A stretch of DNA of 40,327 nucleotides, taken from positions 1 through 40,327 of the forward strand of contig JALGXV010000024.1 in the NCBI GenBank assembly GCA_029821885.1. The letters are read 5' to 3'. Below, one piece after another: positions 32,369 to 39,893 of the stretch; within the stretch, counting starts at the first letter, position 1, and each line of letters starts with the position of its first letter. The stretch is from Candidatus Hebobacteria bacterium. GTDB taxonomy: Bacteria; Armatimonadota; Hebobacteria; Hebobacterales; Hebobacteraceae. The position numbers and the translations under genes were made by a program. A model generated the notes under the pieces. The model searched no databases. It saw nothing but the letters and a program-made list of their open reading frames with translations, and was not told the origin of the DNA.

Positions 32369-33646
32369 ATGGGTCGTGAGCGACGTATGATTCGGGACTG
32401 GCTGAAGATCGGGGCCCTGTGCCTTGCCGCGATTGCGTTGTGTCACAGCGGATCGGAGGCGGCATCGGCGAACCGAGAGAAGGTCCTCATAGGCTTCCGG
32501 AAGACACCCAACGTGGCCGCGGTTCGGGCGGTCGGCGGCCGCGTGGAGTACGTCTACGGTCTGGTGCCAGCAGTGGCCGCGCGAGTCCCTCGGTCAATGG
32601 TATCGGTGCTGCGCCGTCAGCCGGGTGTGCTGTACGTTGAGCCCGATTACCCGGTATACGCGACCGGCTCGCGGGTGGCGCCTGAGTACCGCCGCCTCCA
32701 GGACAGCGGCGCCCTCCTGCCCCTATTTGACCCCGGCGTCGAGATCCTGCCGTGGGGAGTGGTGCGAATAGGCGCGCCCTCAGTCTGGCTTGGGACCCCT
32801 GACGGGCCGCCACCTAACATGGGGGAGAGCATCAAGGTAGGGATCATCGACACCGGCATTGACTACACCCACCCGGACCTCGCCGAAAACTACGTCCTCG
32901 GGTACGACTTCGTCAACAAGGACTGGGACCCATTGGACGACAACGGACACGGCACTCACGTCGCTGGCATCATAGCCGCCGTTGACGATGGCCCGAACTG
33001 GGGCGGCGCCAACACGGATGGGGTGCCGCGCATCGAGCTCTACATCGCGAAGTCGCTCGACCGCGAAGGTGTGGGCCACATGAGCGACATCGTGGCAGCG
33101 CTCGACGTGGCGGCCGACTACGACGTCGATATCGTGAACATGAGCCTCGGCAGCCCCTTCGTGAGCCGCACGTTAAGGCGAGCATGCGACACGGCCTACA
33201 GGTCAGGAGTGCTGCTAGTGGCGGCGGCAGGCAATGAAGGCCTGAGTTGGCTCGACGTCCCAGCCCGCTATTCGAGTGTCATCGCGGTGGGAGCGACCGA
33301 CGAGGCCGATCGGCGCGCCTCGTTCAGCAACTACGCCAGCAAACTGGAGCTCTGCGCTCCCGGCGTGGGCGTCCTGTCGGTCATGCCTGACCATCCCGTC
33401 CGCCTGAACGAGTCGCCCTATGGCTACCACCAGCTATACGACTACCTAAGCGGCACCTCCATGGCGTGCCCGCACGTGACGGGCGCGGCAGCTCTGGTGT
33501 GGGCGGCCCACGGGGAATGGAGCCACGCTCAGGTGCGCTCCCAGCTTACGGCAACGGCCAAGGACCTAGGAGCGCCCGGCCGGGACAAGTACTTCGGCCA
33601 TGGGATCGTCGATGCTGCGGCGGCCGCGATGGGGTCGGTAGAATGA
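32369..33646 (+). CDS. Secreted subtilisin-like serine protease (S8)
   Basis: The 425-residue protein has a signal sequence (about 13-33, ending SEAASA), an I9-like inhibitor propeptide (about 37-97, closing with GVLYVEPDYPVYA) and the peptidase domain. The catalytic triad is complete: Asp161 (GIIDTGIDYTHPD), His194 (NGHGTHVAG) and Ser364 (SGTSMACPH), with the oxyanion Asn289 (AAAGNEG). The ATG at 32369 has a GGAGGGG ribosome site. It could mature exported proteins such as the SLH hydrolase next to it, or serve nutrition; nothing in the sequence decides. The 264 bases between that gene and this one contain no gene. The enoyl reductase gene starts 16 bases after its stop. Confidence 0.93.
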   Translation: MGRERRMIRDWLKIGALCLAAIALCHSGSEAASANREKVLIGFRKTPNVAAVRAVGGRVEYVYGLVPAVAARVPRSMVSVLRRQPGVLYVEPDYPVYATGSRVAPEYRRLQDSGALLPLFDPGVEILPWGVVRIGAPSVWLGTPDGPPPNMGESIKVGIIDTGIDYTHPDLAENYVLGYDFVNKDWDPLDDNGHGTHVAGIIAAVDDGPNWGGANTDGVPRIELYIAKSLDREGVGHMSDIVAALDVAADYDVDIVNMSLGSPFVSRTLRRACDTAYRSGVLLVAAAGNEGLSWLDVPARYSSVIAVGATDEADRRASFSNYASKLELCAPGVGVLSVMPDHPVRLNESPYGYHQLYDYLSGTSMACPHVTGAAALVWAAHGEWSHAQVRSQLTATAKDLGAPGRDKYFGHGIVDAAAAAMGSVE

Positions 33647-33662
33647 GAGGAGCGGAGGGCGG

Positions 33663-34436
33663 ATGATCGATTTGCAGCAGCGCCGGGCGATGGTCATGGG
33701 AGTTGCGAACGACAGGAGCATAGCGTGGGGCATCGCTGAGAGCCTATCCAGAGCAGGGGCCGAAATCGCCCTGTCCTACCTCCCCGACGAACGAGGGCGC
33801 GCCCAGCGGCGAGCGGAGAAACTGGCCGAGTCAATCGGCTCGAAGCTGGTCATCGGATGTGATGTCACGGAGGACGAACAGGTCGAGTCCATGTTCGGCC
33901 AGATCCGCAAGCAGTGGGAGTCTCTCGACATCCTGGTCCATTCCATCGCCTGGGCCCACGTCGAGGACCTGCGCGGGGGAATCAGCAAGACGCCACGAGA
34001 TCACTTCGCCGCGGCCAACGACGCAAGCGTGTACTCGTTCATTGCTGTCTGCCGCCATGCCAGCCGCCTCATGGAGGGGCGGTCGGGGAGCATGGTAACC
34101 GTGACCTACCTCGGGTCACAGCGCGCGATGCCGAGCTACAACATCATGGGGGTGGCCAAGGCAGGACTCGAGTCGGCAGTGCGGTACTTGGCGGCGGAGC
34201 TGGGTCCGGCGGGGATCCGGGTGAACGCGGTCTCGCCGGGGCCGGTCGAGACTCTCGCCTCGGCCGCCTTCCCGGACTTCGACAGGATGCTCAGGGCCTC
34301 AGCCGAGCGTACTCCGCTGCGGCGAAACGTCACTACCGATGAGGTGGGAGACGTCGTCGCGTTTCTCTGCAGCGACCTGGCGCGGGGCATCACAGGACAA
34401 GTCGTGTACGTGGACGCTGGCTACAACATCACCTAG
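33663..34436 (+). CDS. fabI: Enoyl-ACP reductase (FabI type)
   Basis: This NADH-dependent SDR saturates the trans-2-enoyl-ACP double bond, the last step of each elongation cycle. The 257-residue protein has the FabI-specific glycine loop (GVANDRSIAWGIA, 13-25), VHSIAWA (92-98) and the catalytic Tyr149, Tyr159 and Lys166 at the same spacing as in E. coli FabI (Tyr146, Tyr156, Lys163). The ATG at 33663 has GGAGG 5 bases upstream. It is read after the subtilisin gene and is convergent with the dehydratase gene 57 bases away. With KR, KS, CLF-like KS, DH and ACP in the same window, it argues for a fully reduced acyl product. It could also be the cell's housekeeping enzyme. Confidence 0.9.
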   Translation: MIDLQQRRAMVMGVANDRSIAWGIAESLSRAGAEIALSYLPDERGRAQRRAEKLAESIGSKLVIGCDVTEDEQVESMFGQIRKQWESLDILVHSIAWAHVEDLRGGISKTPRDHFAAANDASVYSFIAVCRHASRLMEGRSGSMVTVTYLGSQRAMPSYNIMGVAKAGLESAVRYLAAELGPAGIRVNAVSPGPVETLASAAFPDFDRMLRASAERTPLRRNVTTDEVGDVVAFLCSDLARGITGQVVYVDAGYNIT

Positions 34437-34493
34437 GCTGTCTAGGGCCGCGCAGCCCAATCAGGCGGTCCCGCACTGCCGGCGCCAGACAGC
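34437..34493. terminator. Structured convergent intergenic segment
   Basis: The whole gap between convergent genes is bounded by GCTGTCT (34437-34443) and AGACAGC (34487-34493), exact reverse complements, with a smaller GGGC/GCCC stem inside. It may act as a bidirectional, non-U-tract terminator. The second arm abuts the last codon of the dehydratase. Confidence 0.35.
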
Positions 34494-35426
34494 TCACCGG
34501 ACGCAGGTGGACGAATCCAGCCTGACTCGTGAGAAGGCGAGGCGCCGTAGAGTCACCGCCGGAGCGCCACCGACCTCCCCGACACCACTGAGGATCGCTG
34601 CACCTTCGCTCTGATCACGCACGCGCACTCGCAGCACCAGCTCGTCGCCAGGGCACACGCACTTCTGGAACCTGGCTCCGTGGATTGCGTTCAGCTGCCA
34701 CTGAGTGCTGCAGTTGCAGCTCGGCGGCAGTACTTGCCGCGCGAGGCTGACTATGCTCTGCATCAGGAGCACTCCTGGCACGACTGCCAGGCGGGGGAAG
34801 TGAGTGCCGAAGATGGGATCAGCCATCACGATTGACTTCACAGCGCTGCCCTCGACTCCTGGAACCACCTCGCCCAGTGCATCGTATGGGATCCACTGAG
34901 GCGCTTCGGATAGAGTGCGAGCTGCGGGCCGATACGATAGGCCATCCGCTGGCTCCTCTTCTGAGAAGAGCGCCTCGTAGTGGGCCTTCGTCTGCTTCGG
35001 ATCCTCGAGCTGTTCAGCACCTATGAGGAAGCACAGAGCTCCCTCGATTCGCACGACTGACGCGCCGTTGTGGGATGCCTCGACGTTGAAGACAACCGCC
35101 TCGTCCGACCAGGAGTCCACCTCGGACATCAGGTCGAGCCGACTGCCCAGGGGAGCGGGCGCACCGAACTCGATGTGTCGAAGGCCAGCAAGAACCCCCC
35201 GCTGGGCGAAGTCGCTCGTCGCCAGAATCAACCACGCGCTGGTCTGCGCAAGCGACTCGATGATGAGGATGGGGGAGAGAACGGACCCGGCCGTCGGATG
35301 CTCTTCGACCACCAGATCATTGCTCGAGGCGAGCTTCAGGGCCCGGATCCGCTGGCGGGGCTGCACTTCCAGAATTCGGTCGACGAGATAGAATCGCACG
35401 GGTCCCTCAAGGCCTGTGAGAGCCAC
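34494..35426 (-). CDS. Double-hotdog 3-hydroxyacyl-ACP dehydratase (FabA/FabZ-like)
   Basis: The 310-residue protein contains two tandem FabZ-type hotdog domains, whereas FabZ is about 150 residues. Domain 1 (about 10-140) has His43 and Glu57 (IIESLAQ), the same 14-residue spacing as FabZ's catalytic pair. Domain 2 (about 175-300) has His209 in GTHFPRLAVVPGVLLMQ but Gln223 at the Glu position. One composite active site per fused pair is plausible. It would dehydrate the beta-hydroxyacyl intermediate before the FabI step. The likely GTG start at 35426 lies inside the end of the AcpS gene (20-base overlap), indicating translational coupling. Function in the dedicated acyl pathway is inferred from this coupling to AcpS and ACP. 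Confidence 0.8.
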   Translation of the reverse strand: MALTGLEGPVRFYLVDRILEVQPRQRIRALKLASSNDLVVEEHPTAGSVLSPILIIESLAQTSAWLILATSDFAQRGVLAGLRHIEFGAPAPLGSRLDLMSEVDSWSDEAVVFNVEASHNGASVVRIEGALCFLIGAEQLEDPKQTKAHYEALFSEEEPADGLSYRPAARTLSEAPQWIPYDALGEVVPGVEGSAVKSIVMADPIFGTHFPRLAVVPGVLLMQSIVSLARQVLPPSCNCSTQWQLNAIHGARFQKCVCPGDELVLRVRVRDQSEGAAILSGVGEVGGAPAVTLRRLAFSRVRLDSSTCVR

Positions 35427-35817
35427 CGGCTCGAGTCAGTGCAGCCAGCGCAAGCACCGTGCCGGCACTGCTGGATGCTGAGCCGATGGCACAGTTGACC
35501 CCGCTGCGCTCGGCAGCTCGCTTAGCGGCCCCGCGAAGCACAATCCTCGGCTCGAACAAGGCCCCGACCGCCTCCACATCGGTCCACTCGACATCGCCTC
35601 TCCAGCCCGTCCCCAGAGCCTTGAGGACCGCCTCCTTGAGGGCCCATCGCGTCGCGAGGTAGAGATTGCGCTGTCTGCCTGCGTCGGCGGCCGCCAGCTC
35701 CTGCCGCGTGAAGATCTCGCATAGATGCTCCTCATTCCGGGCAAGGAAGGCGTTGAAACGGTCCAGCTCGAGGATGTCTACCCCTATGCTGCCGACACCG
35801 CCAGCAGGGAACTGCAT
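35407..35817 (-). CDS. acpS: Holo-ACP synthase (AcpS-type phosphopantetheinyl transferase)
   Basis: The enzyme moves 4'-phosphopantetheine from CoA onto the serine of acyl carrier protein. The 136-residue length is normal. Metal and catalytic motifs are present: GVDILELDRF with Asp14 and WALKEAVLKALGTGW with Glu62 (58-72). The C-terminal strand region (NCAIGSASSSAGTVLALAAL) is less typical than the usual SxSH motif. The gene follows the ACP gene by 83 bases and overlaps the dehydratase gene, so carrier, its activating enzyme and a processing enzyme are made from one transcript. It may serve only this pathway or be the genome's sole AcpS. Confidence 0.88.
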   Translation of the reverse strand: MQFPAGGVGSIGVDILELDRFNAFLARNEEHLCEIFTRQELAAADAGRQRNLYLATRWALKEAVLKALGTGWRGDVEWTDVEAVGALFEPRIVLRGAAKRAAERSGVNCAIGSASSSAGTVLALAALTRAGGSHRP

Positions 35818-35900
35818 CCGGCCGACCTCCTCCTACTCGATGGGCAGGCCGGCAACGCAACCTGCCATCTGCGGGGCACGACACACTCCAGAGAAAGGGA

Positions 35901-36227
35901 TCAGGCCGAGATTCGGCTCTCAACCCAGCCTACCACGTCCCGAACCGTCACCTCGTCGAAGAGGGCGTCGTCCCACTGCTCCCCGGCCTCTGCCTGGGAC
36001 TCTCCCTGATCGCTCCCGGCGTCGGCGGCGAGTTCCTTCCGCACCTCCGCCAGGGTCAGCTCGATCCCGAAGGCCTTCTTCATCTGGAACAGGAAATCGA
36101 CAACGTCGAGGGAGGAAGCCTCGAGGTCGCCGGTCAGCTTCGAGTCCGGACTGATCTCATCCTCGTCCATGCCCAGCACCTCGCTGAGCGCAGCCGAAAC
36201 CTTCGGATACACACCATCCGATCCCAC
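35901..36227 (-). CDS. Acyl carrier protein
   Basis: A 108-residue four-helix carrier protein. The pantetheine-attachment serine is Ser39 in EASSLDVVDFLFQM, where most ACPs have Asp-Ser-Leu; here the preceding residue is Ser38. Helix I (VYPKVSAALSEVLGMDEDEI) and helix III/IV surroundings are typical, but an acidic, Gln/Gly-rich insert (about 68-86) lengthens the loop before the last helix (VTVRDVVGWVESRI). The GTG start has AGGAGG 8 bases upstream, a strong site. It lies between the initiating sugar transferase and AcpS on one strand. A dedicated carrier for the KS/CLF system is likely; the lengthened loop may set partner choice. Confidence 0.9.
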   Translation of the reverse strand: MGSDGVYPKVSAALSEVLGMDEDEISPDSKLTGDLEASSLDVVDFLFQMKKAFGIELTLAEVRKELAADAGSDQGESQAEAGEQWDDALFDEVTVRDVVGWVESRISA

Positions 36228-36284
36228 GTTAAGTCCTCCTGCAGTTCTTCTTGGCCGCTCGCATGGGGGGCTCTTCGGGGCGGA

Positions 36285-37058
36285 TCAGACCGCCCCTCGC
36301 CCAGTGAGCACTACGAGCGGCGTTAGAACGAGTATCTTGGCGTCAAGCATCGCGCTTCGCCTCTGCACATATTCCATGTCATAGCGGATCCATCCCGGCA
36401 GCGGCAGCAGACTGCGACCATTGATCTGCCAGAGGCCCGTGATCCCGGGGCGCACCGCCTGGCGCACTCCAAGCCACTGCTCGACCATGTCTTCTGTAAC
36501 ACCGTCCGGTAGCGGCCCGTGGTGGCCGATGTCAGACGCTGGCAGAGGACGGGGGCCGACGAGGCTCATGTCACCCGCCAGCACATTGAGGAACTGGGGG
36601 AGTTCGTCGAGGCTAGTCCGCCGCAGGATGCGCCCCACGCGAGTGATGCGAGGATCGTTGCGCATCTTGAAGACGGGCCCGTCCGCTCTGTTCTCCCTGA
36701 TGAGGCGAACGCGACGCGCCTCGGCGTCGCTCACCATGGAGCGGAACTTCAGCATATTGAACGGCCCGCCATTCCGCCCTGCTCGTTCTTGTCTGAAGAG
36801 AACGCCGCCGCGGCTGTCCAGCCGGATGGCAACAGCGATCAGAAGGCACAGCGGCAGGCAGAGGATGACAACGGTCGCAGAGATCAGGATGTCCATCGCG
36901 CGCTTGCCAAGCTCGTAGGCGCAGGACACCCTGGGAAGAACCGCCGGGACACGAGCGGCCGTGCACGATGGGTCGCCGATACCCCCCCGAAGAACTTCGC
37001 AGCCAGGGCAGTCCCCCCGCCCGCCAGACAGCGGCTGCGAGCCGCTGGTCTCACACAC
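36285..37058 (-). CDS. Initiating sugar-phosphate transferase (polyprenyl-phosphate glycosyl-1-phosphate transferase)
   Basis: This monotopic membrane enzyme transfers a sugar 1-phosphate to undecaprenyl phosphate to begin the repeat unit. The 257-residue protein has a basic-hydrophobic anchor helix (about 49-80, RAMDILISATVVILCLPLCL within it), KFRSM (104-108), the catalytic Asp151-Glu152 in TSLDELPQFLNVLAGDMSLVGPRP and the PGITGLWQINGR motif (204-215). This is the compact core seen in WcaJ/PglC-like enzymes without their extra N-terminal membrane domain. The GTG start at 37058 is plausible but the first 45 residues are Cys/Gly-rich and unlike the family. It heads the operon with ACP, AcpS and dehydratase and follows a good promoter. 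Confidence 0.92.
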   Translation of the reverse strand: MCETSGSQPLSGGRGDCPGCEVLRGGIGDPSCTAARVPAVLPRVSCAYELGKRAMDILISATVVILCLPLCLLIAVAIRLDSRGGVLFRQERAGRNGGPFNMLKFRSMVSDAEARRVRLIRENRADGPVFKMRNDPRITRVGRILRRTSLDELPQFLNVLAGDMSLVGPRPLPASDIGHHGPLPDGVTEDMVEQWLGVRQAVRPGITGLWQINGRSLLPLPGWIRYDMEYVQRRSAMLDAKILVLTPLVVLTGRGAV

Positions 37059-37447
37059 TCCCCACTACCTCAACCAGAATCTAACTCAACATGATATGCA
37101 GCAAGTATAGCAGGTCATGTGCTGCGGCACAAGCATACAACGGCTTCATCCGCAATCTGCATCTGCACATCCGACCCCCGTCCACCTGTCTCCACCTCAT
37201 GTGTTCCGGCTCTCTGCCAAGGCAGAGCAGCCTGACATCCTCGCCGCTGTAAGCTTGGTTAGCTGATAAGGAAGAAGTCGACAGGCGCCGCGGCGATGAT
37301 GGGACAGCGGCACGGATTCGTGGCTGCCGCAGGCTCGATCATCCCGGTCTGCCGCGGCACGGCACATGCCGCCCTTGGGAGGAGCGGAGTGCTCCGGGGC
37401 GAAGGCAGGTCACGTTCGGACATCGGTCCCCGAGGAGGTATACCGAC
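37059..37447. other. Divergent intergenic region
   Basis: These 389 bases separate the sugar transferase and the phospholipase-like gene. The segment nearest the minus-strand gene is AT-richer than the surroundings and contains a good minus-strand promoter. I see no gene and no clear plus-strand promoter. Confidence 0.55.
37104..37132 (-). promoter_or_regulatory. Predicted sigma70-type promoter for the sugar transferase-ACP operon
   Basis: On the minus strand, TTGTGC (-35, 37127-37132) and TATACT (-10, 37104-37109) are spaced by 17 bases. Transcription would start near 37097, about 40 bases before the GTG at 37058. Confidence 0.6.
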
Positions 37448-38314
37448 ATGCGACGCACTGCAGCAGGCTGGCTGATGCTCGTGCTTCTGGTGTTCGCGGT
37501 GCTCCCGGCAGCGGCGTGGGGGCCAGGAGGGCATGCCGTGATCGCGGCGGGGGCCGCTGTGGAGAGAGGCATCGTGTTCCCCAGTGACTATCTGCTTCTC
37601 CAGGTCATCTATGGAGCAGCCGCGCCGGACCTGGCGTGGGGAGCAGATGAGCCGCTGAAAGGCGCACTCGGAGTCGCGACCCACGACAGCCCGGGATGTT
37701 TCAAGCCATGGCAGTTGGCACGTTCTTGGTCGACAGTAGAGCGGTTTTTTGCTGGCGGTTGGGTGAGCCACAACGAGGAGTGGGGAGCCGACCACTATGC
37801 CCATACTGAGTACCCGCTTCCCACCGCTGCGTCCGCGTCCAGGCCGGGGTACGTTGTAGATCGAGCTGGAGCGCTGGCGGTCTCGCAGGGAATCTCGGAA
37901 GAGATTGCGCACTACTACATCGAAGTGGCGATCGACCTGTTGGTGGATCAGCAGTTCCCCGAGTTGTCCCTGGGGAGCATGCTCGCGAGCGCATCGTACC
38001 AGCGGGACGGCCGCGTCCCGCCGCTTCTGGCCAAGAGCTATCGCGACGTGCCGGGTGCGAGCGGGATCGGCGTTCGATTGCTCGAGACGGAGTTCCGTGC
38101 GAGTCTGGCGGTGTACGGGGAGACGCTTGCACTGCCGACCGGATCGGATGATGCGGCCTTCGCGGCCGGGATGGCCATTCTCTACGGCCTGACGCCTCAG
38201 AAGTCTGCGAGCTGTCTCGCCGCGGCCAAGGCGATGTGCCAGGAGCCAGAGGCCCACTACGCGGACGCCATATACGCCACCATCGATCTAGTCGCCGCCA
38301 CTCCGTGGCCGTAA
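37448..38314 (+). CDS. Zinc-dependent phospholipase C-like exported protein
   Basis: The 288-residue protein has a clean signal peptide (MRRTAAGWLMLVLLVFAVLPAAA) and the mature chain would begin with Trp (WGPGGH), as in Bacillus-type zinc phospholipase C where the N-terminal Trp binds zinc. Further candidate zinc ligands follow in family order: Asp in GAAAPDLAW (56-64), THDS (78-81), the HNEEWGADHYAH block with several His and Asp, and SEEIAHYYIEVAIDLL. It would act on phospholipid or phosphodiester head groups outside the cytoplasm, though non-enzymatic members exist. The ATG has a near-perfect GAGGAGGT ribosome site. Its 3' end slightly overlaps the antisense radical SAM remnant. Confidence 0.78.
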   Translation: MRRTAAGWLMLVLLVFAVLPAAAWGPGGHAVIAAGAAVERGIVFPSDYLLLQVIYGAAAPDLAWGADEPLKGALGVATHDSPGCFKPWQLARSWSTVERFFAGGWVSHNEEWGADHYAHTEYPLPTAASASRPGYVVDRAGALAVSQGISEEIAHYYIEVAIDLLVDQQFPELSLGSMLASASYQRDGRVPPLLAKSYRDVPGASGIGVRLLETEFRASLAVYGETLALPTGSDDAAFAAGMAILYGLTPQKSASCLAAAKAMCQEPEAHYADAIYATIDLVAATPWP

Positions 38315-38520
38315 CGAGCGGATGGCTTGAGGGAGATCCCGTCGACCTCGTTGTCGTACTCGTCAAAGAGAGCGCGGATCTGCTTGACGTCCTTCTCCAC
38401 CACGACCGAGTTGACAGCGATCTGCGGCCGCGCTGCGCCAGGCTGAGGACGCATGTCGATGATGCGGCCGACGTTCGCGACAACCTGGTCGAGCTTCGCA
38501 TCTGGGCGGCTGAACTCATA
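38302..38520 (-). pseudogene. Remnant of a radical SAM gene, cut by the insertion sequence
   Basis: Read on the minus strand, these 73 codons match residues 158-230 of the radical SAM enzyme at 3940 almost collinearly: YEFSRPDAKLDQVVANVGR against YEANRRGAKLDQVVANVDR, then RALFDEYDNEVDGISLKP against RALFDKYYDQVDKISLKP. The frame is open, but the CxxxCxxC domain and the C-terminal cysteines are absent. Homology begins at the first base outside the insertion sequence's left end, and nothing similar is found on the other side, so the 5' part was lost. It cannot encode an active enzyme. A duplicated or transferred gene copy decayed here. Confidence 0.8.
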
Positions 38521-38554
38521 TGTGCCCGTCAAGGCCCCGTGACACCGGCCTCAG
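38521..38554. repeat. Left terminal inverted repeat of the insertion sequence
   Basis: Thirty-four bases beginning TGTGCCCGTCAAGG; the first 14 match the right end exactly and 30 of 34 match overall. The transposase stop codon (38556-38558) lies just inside. Confidence 0.8.
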
Positions 38555-38555
38555 A

Positions 38556-39758
38556 CTAGGCGGCCAGCCGGAATGCTGTGACTCTGACGTCTAGGAAGGA
38601 GCGTTGCTCGACGAGGCCGGAGACGGTCTTCGCTTCGCGATCTGGTCGCTCCCAGATAGCCCCGCAGTGAATCACCCATGGCACAGCTCCACCAATCGTG
38701 CTATGCCCGCGGCACTCGTTGTAGTAGTCCGAGAAGTCATCCAGTAGCTGGCTTAGGTGATCCCTGCCCCGGATGACCGGGACGCGTCGAAGCCACTCCT
38801 GCTTCAACGTCAGAATGGCTCGTTCTGTTACGGCGATGGAGCCGTGTTTGCCCACTGCCCCGAAGCGCTGTCTGACATTCCATTCGTGCAGCAGATCGCG
38901 GAACGCGTCGGAAGCAAAGACGCCTTCCTGATCGGTGATGATGTGCTTGGGTGGTCCGTGCCGCACGAACGCCTGCTCCAGTGCCTCAACGACCCAGCCA
39001 GCGTTGGGGCCCTCCAGAGCTGACACCGCAGTCATGCTACGGGAGAAGTGGTCCACGGCTACCAGCACCCAGGTGGGCCAGAGTCCCCACCGCCACACGC
39101 GGGTCCGATCGACGCTCCAGACGTGATTCGGGTAGCGGGCGACGATTTGTCGGGGGTCGGCTTTGATCCCTTCAGCTGCTGCTAGTCCCGGGGACGACCT
39201 TCTGGGCCTGGGGCGGCGCAGGATGTTGCGTACCGTCGAGGCCGCTACGAAGATCCCCAATCCCCACAGGGTCATAGCGATACGCTCCTTGCCCCACATG
39301 GGATTCTGCTGGAAGATCTCCCAGATCAACTGGGCAATCTCCCTCGGCGTCTTGTTCACTGGCTCCTTGGGTTCATATCGCTTACCAAGGCTACCTCTCT
39401 CAAATGCCTTCAACCACCGTCGTACGCTGGAACGAGAAACGCCAAGAGTCTTCTCGAGGCGTCGATGCGGGATCTGGAAGTACTCCATCAGCCAGATGAT
39501 GCGGAGCCGCTCCGTGAGCGGATATGGCTTCCGGGGACGCTTCTCTCCCAGTCGTGACTCGAGCACCTCGATGTGGGCATCTCGGAGCTCGACGATGTCC
39601 TCCAGCGTCGCCACTCGAGCCTCCAGCTCGGCGACGCGGCTTGTCTCCGCCGCTGCTGTCATCTCCTCAAGCGTGGACTGTCGACTTCTGCCCGCCCAGC
39701 GGGCGCTCACCACTAGGGCTCGGATGATGAGCGCGACAGATGCAGGAAAGGCCTCCAT
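38556..39758 (-). CDS. Transposase with integrase core (rve/DDE)
   Basis: The 400-residue protein has an N-terminal coiled coil (about 35-70, AELEARVATLEDIVELRDAH), a helix-turn-helix (PHRRLEKTLGVSRSSVRRWL), a second DNA-binding helical domain, and the RNase H-like catalytic core. Candidate DDE residues are the Asp in HVWSVDRTRV, the Asp in HIITDQEGVF and the Glu in GSIAVTERAILTLKQEW. The protein is full length with no frameshift, so the element may be active. The ATG at 39758 has GGAGGAG at good spacing, and a 9-bp hairpin upstream probably blocks transcription entering from outside. The gene fills nearly all of the element, ending 35 bases inside the left end. Confidence 0.88.
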   Translation of the reverse strand: MEAFPASVALIIRALVVSARWAGRSRQSTLEEMTAAAETSRVAELEARVATLEDIVELRDAHIEVLESRLGEKRPRKPYPLTERLRIIWLMEYFQIPHRRLEKTLGVSRSSVRRWLKAFERGSLGKRYEPKEPVNKTPREIAQLIWEIFQQNPMWGKERIAMTLWGLGIFVAASTVRNILRRPRPRRSSPGLAAAEGIKADPRQIVARYPNHVWSVDRTRVWRWGLWPTWVLVAVDHFSRSMTAVSALEGPNAGWVVEALEQAFVRHGPPKHIITDQEGVFASDAFRDLLHEWNVRQRFGAVGKHGSIAVTERAILTLKQEWLRRVPVIRGRDHLSQLLDDFSDYYNECRGHSTIGGAVPWVIHCGAIWERPDREAKTVSGLVEQRSFLDVRVTAFRLAA

Positions 39759-39784
39759 GTTAGTGCTCCTCCTCTAAAGGGGAA

Positions 39785-39806
39785 AGCGGCGCCCGGAGGC
39801 GCCGCT
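39785..39806 (-). terminator. Hairpin shielding the transposase gene
   Basis: AGCGGCGCC and GGCGCCGCT form a perfect 9-bp stem with a 4-base loop. Read toward the transposase (minus strand) it is followed by TTTCCCCTTT, the order expected of an intrinsic terminator. Insertion sequences often use such structures to stop impinging transcription. Confidence 0.6.
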
Positions 39807-39859
39807 CGTTGGACTCAGATCGTACAGGAGCACGACTGACCAGGCAAGCCTAGGCTGCC

Positions 39860-39893
39860 CTCAGGCCGGTATCACTGGCCCTTGACGGGCACA
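39860..39893. repeat. Right terminal inverted repeat of the insertion sequence
   Basis: Reverse complement of the left end with 4 mismatches in 34 bases. The outer 24 bases are repeated once more immediately outside. Confidence 0.78.

Larger units (their letters stand above)
38521..39893 (-). mobile_element. Insertion sequence, about 1373 bp, IS3/IS481-like DDE type
   Basis: The element starts with TGTGCCCGTCAAGG at 38521 and ends with the complementary sequence at 39893. Terminal inverted repeats of 34 bases match at 30 positions. It carries one transposase gene and a hairpin upstream of it. A perfect second copy of the outer 24 bases follows directly (39894-39917), so the right boundary could also be put at 39917. 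No clear target-site duplication is seen with either boundary. The family name rests on the rve-type catalytic domain and single-gene layout and is approximate. Confidence 0.82.
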
